This document shows, piece by piece, positions 1-5,138 of a stretch of DNA of 5,138 nt. The first letter of the stretch is position 1. Every line of letters begins with the position of its first letter. Source of the DNA: Candidatus Woesebacteria bacterium. Its GTDB lineage: Bacteria; Patescibacteriota; Microgenomatia; UBA10105; UBA927. Under the pieces are notes generated by a model. It saw only the letters and a program-made list of their open reading frames with translations, made no database searches and was not told the DNA's origin. The stretch is from the NCBI GenBank assembly GCA_020057765.1, contig JAGVFE010000084.1:1-5138 (forward strand), in the 5' to 3' direction. Made by a program: the position numbers and the translations under genes.

Positions 1-624
1 AAAGGGGAGTACGTACTTCTTCTTAATTCTGATATCCGGGTGATGGATGATGGCATAGAGCGTCTCCTGCGCTTTGTCAAAGAAAACCCGAAAAGCTTCG
101 CCGGCGGCAAACTTTTCAATGAAGATAAGTCACCGCAAGCATCCTCCGGTCCTATGTATGCGTTGCCCGTAGTCTTTGCCATGCTTTTTTGTAAAGGAGA
201 TACTCTTGGTATAACCCGATATTCTCCCGATCATATTAAAAAAGTTGACTGGGTCTCCGGTGCATGTCTGTTGGGGAAAAAAGAAGCGTTTGTCGATGTT
301 GGGCTCTTTGACGAGGGAATTTTTATGTATATGGAAGATATAGAATTTTTGTATCGGGCCCGAAAGAGGGGATACGCGGTGTTTTTTTGTCCGACTGCCC
401 GGTTTATCCATAGTGGTGCAGCCAGCAGCGGCCAGCGACGAACGCCGGTTGTGAATATTTATCAGGGTCTTTTATATTTTTATCGTAAGCATCGGAGTGC
501 TATCGCCTATACAATAGTGCGATATATGCTTATGGCGAAAGCCTTGGCAGTCATTGCCATAGGACGTATGATAGGGAGGAAGGATGTATATACTTTATAT
601 GAAAAAGCTCTTCGATTGGTGTAA
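1..624 (+). CDS. Family 2 glycosyltransferase, WbbL/rhamnosyltransferase-like, 5' partial
   Basis: The reading frame is open from base 1, so the N-terminal nucleotide-binding half lies outside the window; 207 codons and a TAA stop at 622-624 remain. GT-A fold landmarks appear in the expected order. YVLLLNSDIRV at the left edge carries the DXD-type metal/nucleotide-sugar motif (NSD, bases 25-33). DWVSGACLLGKKEAF follows from base 247, then GLFDEGIFMYMEDIEF, whose Glu-Asp (334-339) matches the usual ED catalytic-base motif. RFIHSG comes next, with the conserved His at 409-411. The C-terminal stretch NIYQGLLYFYRKHRS plus a basic, amphipathic tail is typical of WbbL-like enzymes, which transfer rhamnose or another sugar from a nucleotide donor to a polyprenyl-linked acceptor at the inner membrane face. 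The C-terminus therefore looks complete. The sugar and acceptor cannot be told from sequence. The end overlaps the next gene, which implies co-transcription. GTG 40 and ATG 43 are internal codons, not starts, because the NSD motif lies upstream of them. Confidence 0.95.
   Translation, partial: KGEYVLLLNSDIRVMDDGIERLLRFVKENPKSFAGGKLFNEDKSPQASSGPMYALPVVFAMLFCKGDTLGITRYSPDHIKKVDWVSGACLLGKKEAFVDVGLFDEGIFMYMEDIEFLYRARKRGYAVFFCPTARFIHSGAASSGQRRTPVVNIYQGLLYFYRKHRSAIAYTIVRYMLMAKALAVIAIGRMIGRKDVYTLYEKALRLV
574..580 (+). promoter_or_regulatory. Ribosome binding site for the fusion gene, inside the end of the GT2 gene
   Basis: The purine run AGGGAGGAAGG (573-583) contains a strong GGAGG (575-579) complementary to the 16S rRNA tail. 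It lies 4 bases before ATG 584, slightly short of the ideal spacing, and 19 bases before ATG 599, which is too far. It therefore favours ATG 584. It is embedded in GT2 coding sequence, so ribosomes finishing that gene pass over it. Confidence 0.6.
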
Positions 625-2224
625 AGACAACGTGCTCTTGATTCTTGCACTTCTGCTTTTGGTATTTATCCCGTTGTATCCGAAGCTGCCATTGGTAGAT
701 ATCCGGAACACCTGGGTATACATCCGCATAGAAGATGTTTTGGTATTGGTCGTCTTATCGTATTGGGGAATGCTGATTGTCCGTAAAAAAATTGATCTCA
801 AGACTCCACTGACAGTGCCCATGCTTCTCTTCTGGCTCAGCGGAGCCATAGCGACAGTCCATGGCATGCTTCTCATATTTCCGGATCTGGCGTACGCGTA
901 TCCAAATGTGGCATTTCTAAGTTTTATCCGGCGTATAGAGTACATGAGTGTATTTTTTATCGCCTATCATGCCGTGAAAGACTCGCGGATAGTTTCATAC
1001 ATTGTTGTACTTTTATCTGCGACAGTTTTTATCGTATCCGTGTATGGAATTGGCCAGAAGTATTTCGGTTTCTACGCGTTTCTGACCATGAATGAAGAAT
1101 TTGCAAAGGGAATTCCGATCCAGCTTTCTGCTTTGTCCCGGATATCATCAACATTCGGCGGACATTATGATCTTGCTGCCTATTTGGTCTTGATGCTTCC
1201 AATCCTTATTAGCATGATGTTTGCATTCAAAAACTGGTTGGCTCGGTCAATTTTATTGGCAACATCGGTATTGGGTTTTATCGTACTTTTTTTGACCGTA
1301 TCGAGAATATCGTTTTTTGCGTTTTTTATTTCCATAGGCATCGTGTTGCTGTTTCAGAAGAAAAAGATCGTCTTGGTGTCTATTCCTCTTATACTTTTGG
1401 CCGCGTTGATAGCAATACGTATCTCGCCGACTATATCAAATCGCTTCGGGAAAACCATTAAGGAGATCGATATATTAGTAGATGCAAAAACCGGAGTGCC
1501 GATTGCACATACGACCCAAGTTCCCAATACGTATTTCGTCAATAAGCTCGTCAAGCAGCAATTTTCCAATAGCATCAGCAATCTAGCTGGATCTGCTAGC
1601 CCTTCTTCGGTATTGGTTTTTCCCTACACAGCGTTGCCTGCCAAGGTGGATCTATTCGTCGAACCAAACGCACCAACTGGTGAAGATTTGCCCTCTGGGA
1701 CAGGATATATCAACCTTGCATTGTCCCCGGTAAAAAGAAAATTAGGCAATTTCTATTTTGAACCAAAGCCCAGGGAAGCGACGACGTCTGCCGAAGTATT
1801 TGTCATAAATGGAGATTATTTAGTGAAAAAAGTACTGGCGTATGATTTGTCTTTTACCACACGATTTCAAGGTGGATGGCCGCATACGCTTGCCGCGTTT
1901 AAGCGGAATATTTTCATCGGCAGCGGCTATGGATCGGTAGGGTTGGCTGTTGATAATAGTTATCTTCGGATGCTTGGCGAAGTTGGATTGCTTGGATTTG
2001 GTTCGTTTTTGTTCCTATTTATTGTCATTGGTCTTTCCATACGAAACGCGTTGCCGAGTATAACTTCCCGAATTGATAAAAGCTTCATCATTGGATTTTT
2101 GGCGGGAGCTATCGGGCTTGCCATCAATGCACTATTTATCGATGTTTTTGAGGCTTCAAAAGTTGCATTTAGTTTTTGGCTTTTGACGGGGTTTGTTATC
2201 GGCATCATCCGTCTCTATCAGAAA
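584..2224 (+). other. O-antigen ligase / Wzy_C superfamily module (residues 1-547)
   Basis: Family hallmarks by residue: FIPLYPKLPLVDIRNTW (28-44) after the first membrane segment; RISSTFGGHYDLAAYL (186-201), the family's R-x-SSTFG...LA-YL stretch at the start of a membrane helix; LTVSRISFFAF (237-247), whose Arg241 sits where a conserved Arg lies in WaaL/Wzy_C proteins; then a long extracytoplasmic loop at about 280-462. The loop ends with RFQGGWPHTLAAFKRN (427-442), IGSGYGSVG and DNSYLRMLGEVGLLGF (457-472). The last is the counterpart of the H-N-x-Y-L...E-x-G...G motif, with Asp457 at the usual histidine position. Three hydrophobic segments follow (about 463-543). Known family members move an undecaprenyl-linked glycan to lipid A-core, to another glycan repeat or to protein. 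Sequence alone does not separate ligase from polymerase. The class is well supported; the acceptor is unknown. Confidence 0.88.
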
Positions 2225-3727
2225 GCGGGCGTAGATTTAGCCAACGCGATGAAGCGAGTCGTTTCATCAAATATTGAAATCGCCATGTGTTTCCTGGTCG
2301 CCGCGATCGTGTTATATTCTTCGACTACCAAAAACTATTTCGTCGGAGATGATTTTACGTGGTTTCGGTGGGCAGGAGATTCAGGACAATCGGCATGGTC
2401 AACCATAGCGCACTATTTTACCCAGGCAGACGGGTTTTTCTATCGCCCCGGAACAAAAATATATTTTCTCCTTATGTACTCGTTCTTTTGGCTCAATCAA
2501 ACGGCATATCATTTCGTATCCGTGTTCCTTCACTTTTTGGTCGCCACCCTTGTCTTTGTCCTTGCGAAAAAAATATTGAAAGGCATGCTGCTCCCGGCTT
2601 TGGCAGGATTTTTATTTCTTCTATTGAGCGGGTATTCAGAAGCAGTTCATTGGATTTCAGCGACAGGGTTTCTGTTTACCGCCAGTTTTTCACTTTTGAG
2701 TCTGCTTAGTTATATTGCTTGGGAGGAAAAAAAGAAAATTGGCTATTTTATTGCAACATTTACATTTTTGGTTCTTTCCTTGTTGTTTCATGAATCGGGC
2801 CTTGTGACGCCGTTGTTTTATCTGCTCTATCGTTCTATTTCCAGGGGGACCATTCGATTTTCGAAACTACTTTTGATTCCGATACCCGTATACCTCCTCG
2901 TCCGGTTTTTTGCCCAAAGCCATTGGTTGGCCGGCGACTACAGCTATAATCTTGTAAAATTTCCGTTTAATGCGGTTGGTAATGCCGTAGGATATTTTTT
3001 TCTCGCTCTTTTTGGTCCTGTTTCGACTTCTTTTTATCAGATCATCCGAAACGCGCTTCGGGAGCACATGGTGATTGCAGGTGTCATCGCGGCAGGTGTG
3101 TTGGTCTTTGTCTTATGGGCGAATAAAATACTTTTCCGAAAAATAACCAAAGGCGATAGAAAAATATATGTGTTTGGCCTGATATTTTTTATCATTTCAT
3201 TGTTGCCATTTTTAGGCTTAGGAAACATGTCTTCCCGGTATAGCTATGTTGCCTCAATCGGCATCGTATTTCTTTTGGTCCTGTTTTTGAAGAAGCTGTA
3301 TGAATTTTTGCTGCCCCATGGACGTGCCATTGCATGGGGCGCGGCTGCGGTCGTTTTGTGTGTCTTTGGTCTTTTTCAAATTATCCAACAACAGCAAATC
3401 CACAGCGATTGGTATGAAGCCGGAGAAAAATCAAGAAAGTTTATCGTAGCCATGCAGGGTGCATACGAAGATTATTGGGCGACAGAGCCTATAGAGTTGC
3501 ACCTGGTGAATGTACCGATTCGAAGCGGACAAGCGTGGATATTCCCCGTGGGGATATCTGATGCTTTGTGGATGTTGTTTCGAAATCCGCGCATGAGGGT
3601 GTACTCATGGCCGTCGACATCTGCGGCATTGAATGCCGTGGGATATACATCAACAAACAAAAAAATATTCGAGTTTACCGGAGATGGAAAAGTCGATGAA
3701 ATCAGATCGAACTCCAAAAGCGAATGA
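584..3727 (+). CDS. O-antigen ligase/polymerase fused to a TMTC-like GT-C glycosyltransferase (1047 aa)
   Basis: This is one uninterrupted frame ending in TGA (3725-3727). Residues 1-547 form an O-antigen ligase/Wzy-type membrane protein of about 12 hydrophobic segments. Residues 556-1047 form a GT-C fold enzyme of about 12-13 hydrophobic segments with a C-terminal soluble domain. Each half is about as long as a free-standing family member, so this reads as a real two-enzyme fusion. The joint (about 543-562) is hydrophilic and basic (R543, K547, K557, R558). By the positive-inside rule that places it in the cytoplasm, leaving both catalytic loops outside, as each family requires. ATG 584 is chosen because GGAGG at 575-579 lies 4 bases before it. 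ATG 599 gives the more natural N-terminus MKKLFDWCKDN, but its distance from GGAGG is 19 bases. The gene overlaps the upstream GT2 by 41 bases and shares ATGA with the downstream gene. Probable role: extracytoplasmic glycan polymerisation or transfer plus sugar decoration. Substrates are unknown. Confidence 0.9.
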   Translation: MYILYMKKLFDWCKDNVLLILALLLLVFIPLYPKLPLVDIRNTWVYIRIEDVLVLVVLSYWGMLIVRKKIDLKTPLTVPMLLFWLSGAIATVHGMLLIFPDLAYAYPNVAFLSFIRRIEYMSVFFIAYHAVKDSRIVSYIVVLLSATVFIVSVYGIGQKYFGFYAFLTMNEEFAKGIPIQLSALSRISSTFGGHYDLAAYLVLMLPILISMMFAFKNWLARSILLATSVLGFIVLFLTVSRISFFAFFISIGIVLLFQKKKIVLVSIPLILLAALIAIRISPTISNRFGKTIKEIDILVDAKTGVPIAHTTQVPNTYFVNKLVKQQFSNSISNLAGSASPSSVLVFPYTALPAKVDLFVEPNAPTGEDLPSGTGYINLALSPVKRKLGNFYFEPKPREATTSAEVFVINGDYLVKKVLAYDLSFTTRFQGGWPHTLAAFKRNIFIGSGYGSVGLAVDNSYLRMLGEVGLLGFGSFLFLFIVIGLSIRNALPSITSRIDKSFIIGFLAGAIGLAINALFIDVFEASKVAFSFWLLTGFVIGIIRLYQKAGVDLANAMKRVVSSNIEIAMCFLVAAIVLYSSTTKNYFVGDDFTWFRWAGDSGQSAWSTIAHYFTQADGFFYRPGTKIYFLLMYSFFWLNQTAYHFVSVFLHFLVATLVFVLAKKILKGMLLPALAGFLFLLLSGYSEAVHWISATGFLFTASFSLLSLLSYIAWEEKKKIGYFIATFTFLVLSLLFHESGLVTPLFYLLYRSISRGTIRFSKLLLIPIPVYLLVRFFAQSHWLAGDYSYNLVKFPFNAVGNAVGYFFLALFGPVSTSFYQIIRNALREHMVIAGVIAAGVLVFVLWANKILFRKITKGDRKIYVFGLIFFIISLLPFLGLGNMSSRYSYVASIGIVFLLVLFLKKLYEFLLPHGRAIAWGAAAVVLCVFGLFQIIQQQQIHSDWYEAGEKSRKFIVAMQGAYEDYWATEPIELHLVNVPIRSGQAWIFPVGISDALWMLFRNPRMRVYSWPSTSAALNAVGYTSTNKKIFEFTGDGKVDEIRSNSKSE
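1433..1969 (+). other. Enlarged extracytoplasmic loop domain of the ligase module (residues 284-462)
   Basis: Between the membrane segment ending near residue 279 and the one starting near 463 lie about 180 residues without a convincing membrane helix. Classical WaaL-type loops are markedly shorter. Residues 284-340 are polar and probably partly helical (KEIDILVDAKTG, YFVNKLVKQQF). Residues 341-412 alternate hydrophobic and polar positions and contain many Pro, Gly and Thr, suggesting a small beta-rich domain. Residues 417-462 return to conserved family sequence that approaches the active site, including Arg427 and DNSYL. The domain probably shapes acceptor binding or contacts the cell wall; this is inferred from position only. 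I do not recognise the inserted fold. Confidence 0.6.
2249..3727 (+). other. TMTC-like GT-C glycosyltransferase module (residues 556-1047)
   Basis: GT-C enzymes carry a catalytic acidic pair in the first outer loop; here it is GDD at 588-590, right after a membrane segment (about 563-580). Further TMTC/PMT-like landmarks follow in order: FYRPGTKIYF (619-628); NQTAYHFVSVFLHF (638-651), matching the family's N-x-x-x-YH-x-x-N/S-x-x-LH pattern; GYSEAVHWISATG (683-695), the counterpart of HPVHSEAVAWVSGR; LFHESGLVTPLFYLLY (734-749), the counterpart of LSKE-x-x-x-x-P; and SSRYSYVASIGI (883-894), matching ERYLYLPSVGF. Eukaryotic TMTC proteins are O-mannosyltransferases with TPR tails; no TPRs are seen here. 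Instead residues 936-1047 form a soluble tail with HLVNVPIRSGQAWIFPVG (973-990), a pattern I recall from bacterial members. The donor is expected to be polyprenyl-phosphate-linked. Met556 could be the ancestral start of a separate gene, but no Shine-Dalgarno sequence precedes it, so separate translation seems unlikely. Confidence 0.82.
3724..3727 (+). other. ATGA stop-start overlap (translational coupling)
   Basis: The TGA stop of the fusion gene (3725-3727) overlaps the ATG start of the downstream GT-C gene (3724-3726) by three bases within ATGA. The 20 bases before the start contain no GGAGG-like sequence, only a weak purine stretch (AAAAGCGA). Initiation probably depends on ribosomes terminating on the fusion gene, which would tie the amounts of the two proteins together. 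The overlap is seen directly; coupling is inferred. Confidence 0.85.
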
Positions 3728-5138
3728 AAAAATCCGCAATAGTACTGTTTCTGAGTATCGCCGTTATCGGGGGCATGGCTCGGTTTTACAAGATTACCAA
3801 TCCTATTGCTGATTGGCATAGTTGGCGACAGTCAGACACCGCGGCTGTTGAGCGTAATTTTGAGCGGTTTGGATTTGATCCTTTGCGTCCGCGCTATGAT
3901 GATTTATCTAATATTCAATCCGGCAGAGACAATCCCATGGGATGGCGGATGGTTGAGTTTCCACTCTATCAGTCTATCGCCTACATGGGCAGACAGATTG
4001 TACCAACAGTTTCTTCTGAAGTGTGGCTGCGGCTGGTGACGATTGCGGCATCAGCGGCCACTGCGGCGTTGATCGGGTTGCTTGTGACACAAGCAGGGGG
4101 TATGCTTGCCGGGTTTTTTGCTGCGACAGTTTTTGCCGTGTTGCCCTACAGTGTTTATTACGGCCGGACGATTTTGCCTGATCCGTTTATGGTTTTTTTG
4201 TCGATTGCAAGCATAGTCATTCTTTCTCTTTGTGCACACTTGCAAGGTAAAAAATATTGGATTGTTTTTGTCTTATCGGCAATTTTGGCGGCTTTGGCTC
4301 TTTTGACTAAGCCGACAGCCATCTTTCTCCTTTTGCCTGTCCCGTATCTTTTCTATCGGAAGTTTTCTTTTTCTAAATATTTGTTTATTGGATTATTTGC
4401 TTATTCGCTTATTAGCGTATTACCCCTTTGGCTCTGGCGGCAGTGGATCGTACAATTCCCCGAAGGGATTGCCGTGTTTGGATGGCTTTTGAATGCCGGC
4501 AACATCCGGTTTAAGGGCGCATGGTTCAACTGGCTCTTTGCCGAGCGGATTGGTAAGCTTATTTTGGGCTATTGGGGCCTCATTCCTTTTGGATTGGGAT
4601 TGGTCTTGCCGATAGGTAAAAAAGAGGGCTGGCTTTTTCGTCTCTGGCTTCTGGGATCACTTGCGTATCTTGCGGTTCTTGCCGCCGGCAACGTCCAGCA
4701 TGATTATTACCAGATCCTTCTTTTGCCAGTCATAAGTATTTATCTGGGGAAAGGCTTTGCCTTTTTTCTGTCAAACAATGTGTTTTCCAAAGCTGTCAGC
4801 TATCAGCTGGGAGCTGTATGTTTTCTTTTTATGCTCGCCTTTTCCTGGTACACCATGCGAACGTTTTACTGGATCAACCGGCCGGAAATAGTGGAGGCGG
4901 GAAAAGCTGCAGATGCACTTCTGCCCAAAGACGCCAAAGTTATTGCTTCATATAACGGCGATACGACGTTTCTGTATCAAACAAACAGGCAGGGGTGGCC
5001 GATAGGTTTTGAAATCGACAAAAAAATTCAGATGGGCGCAACACATTACGTTACAGTGTCTCCGACGGATGCAGACGGGGAAACAAGAGCTTTGGCTTCC
5101 GAATATACCGTGTTAGTCAGAAACGACAGATTTGCCAT
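3724..5138 (+). CDS. GT-C glycosyltransferase, PMT_2/ArnT-like (GT39/GT83-type), 3' partial
   Basis: The frame from ATG 3724 stays open to the window edge: 471 codons plus two bases, no stop. A signal-anchor-like first helix (about 5-22) leads into a long outer loop with DWHSWRQSDTAAVERNF (30-46). Asp38 there is the expected catalytic or metal-binding acid. MVEFPLYQ (76-83) is the family's E-x-P-L-Y element. YYGRTILPDPFMVF (145-158) and LLTKPTAIFLLLP (193-205) are further hallmarks, and GNVQHDYYQILLLPV (322-336) matches the N-x-x-HEYY-x-L-P pattern of late helices. About 11 hydrophobic segments are visible. A soluble tail begins near residue 383 and contains SYNGDTTFLYQTNRQGW. Family members are often about 480-500 residues, so perhaps only a few codons are missing. 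The enzyme should transfer a sugar from a polyprenyl-phosphate carrier to lipid, glycan or protein on the outer membrane face; substrates are unknown. It belongs to a different GT-C branch from the module encoded just upstream. Confidence 0.94.
   Translation, partial: MKKSAIVLFLSIAVIGGMARFYKITNPIADWHSWRQSDTAAVERNFERFGFDPLRPRYDDLSNIQSGRDNPMGWRMVEFPLYQSIAYMGRQIVPTVSSEVWLRLVTIAASAATAALIGLLVTQAGGMLAGFFAATVFAVLPYSVYYGRTILPDPFMVFLSIASIVILSLCAHLQGKKYWIVFVLSAILAALALLTKPTAIFLLLPVPYLFYRKFSFSKYLFIGLFAYSLISVLPLWLWRQWIVQFPEGIAVFGWLLNAGNIRFKGAWFNWLFAERIGKLILGYWGLIPFGLGLVLPIGKKEGWLFRLWLLGSLAYLAVLAAGNVQHDYYQILLLPVISIYLGKGFAFFLSNNVFSKAVSYQLGAVCFLFMLAFSWYTMRTFYWINRPEIVEAGKAADALLPKDAKVIASYNGDTTFLYQTNRQGWPIGFEIDKKIQMGATHYVTVSPTDADGETRALASEYTVLVRNDRFA

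Noticed and set aside
595..945. Minus-strand open frames opposite the three genes (for example 595-945, 1960-2208, 3472-3819, 4051-4245)
   Set aside because: All are antisense to well-supported coding sequence, none contains a recognisable domain, and their compositions look like mirror images of membrane-protein codons.
2249..2251. Internal ATG (Met556) as the start of a separate GT-C gene
   Set aside because: No Shine-Dalgarno-like sequence lies just upstream and no stop separates the halves. The frame is continuous, so a single fusion protein is the simpler reading.
2567..2573. Run of seven A bases as a possible frameshift or programmed slippage site
   Set aside because: Conserved GT-C motifs continue in the same frame on both sides (YHFVSVFLH before, SEAVHW after), so no shift is needed or apparent.
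2359..2709. 116-codon plus-strand frame within the fusion gene
   Set aside because: It lies wholly inside the GT-C module in another frame and shows no family motif. The conserved GT-C motifs in the main frame explain the sequence.
3313..3340. Perfect 8-base inverted repeat (GCCCCATG / CATGGGGC) with a 12-base gap
   Set aside because: It lies inside the GT-C module coding sequence (around PHGRAIAWG), has no T-run after it and is not at a gene end. It is probably chance rather than a terminator or operator.
3538..3558. Compact near-palindrome GATATTCCCCGTGGGGATATC-like hairpin (about 8 pairs with one bulged base and a 4-base loop)
   Set aside because: It is within coding sequence for WIFPVGIS, about 165 bases before the gene end, with no U-tract. 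A conserved protein motif explains these bases, and no regulatory role can be supported.
3806..4039. 77-codon plus-strand frame at the beginning of the last gene
   Set aside because: It is an out-of-frame shadow of the GT-C gene from 3724, whose frame encodes the conserved WRQSD and EFPLYQ motifs over the same bases.

Overview
The window holds three overlapping plus-strand genes for building and exporting a cell-surface glycan, with no intergenic gap, RNA gene, mobile element or CRISPR array. It looks like the interior of one operon: the first gene enters from the left edge, the last runs off the right edge, and the middle one is complete. The standard genetic code fits all three.

Layout: (1) positions 1-624, the C-terminal part of a WbbL-like family 2 glycosyltransferase, a soluble or membrane-peripheral enzyme that would add a sugar to a lipid carrier on the cytoplasmic face. 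(2) positions 584-3727, a 1047-residue polytopic membrane protein in two parts: an O-antigen ligase/polymerase (Wzy/WaaL superfamily) followed by a TMTC-like GT-C glycosyltransferase. (3) positions 3724 to the end, a second, different GT-C enzyme of the PMT_2/ArnT-like kind, with all but its last few residues probably present. Gene 2 overlaps gene 1 by 41 bases (26 from the alternative start). Gene 3 starts in the ATGA that ends gene 2.

Together the genes suggest this scheme (inference): the GT2 enzyme helps assemble a lipid-linked oligosaccharide inside the cell. After flipping, the ligase/polymerase half of gene 2 polymerises it or transfers it to an acceptor. The two GT-C enzymes add further sugars on the outer face from polyprenyl-phosphate-sugar donors.

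Organism: a bacterium of medium GC (not counted). The ligase half, with its large extracytoplasmic insertion and its FTTRFQG and DNSYLRMLGEVG motifs, resembles proteins I recall from Candidate Phyla Radiation (Patescibacteria) genomes, as does the cluster of GT2, O-antigen ligase and GT-C genes. This comes from memory of the families, not a search, so the assignment is tentative.

The most notable item is the ligase/GT-C fusion. I found no evidence of a wholly new system such as a defence island or novel RNA.
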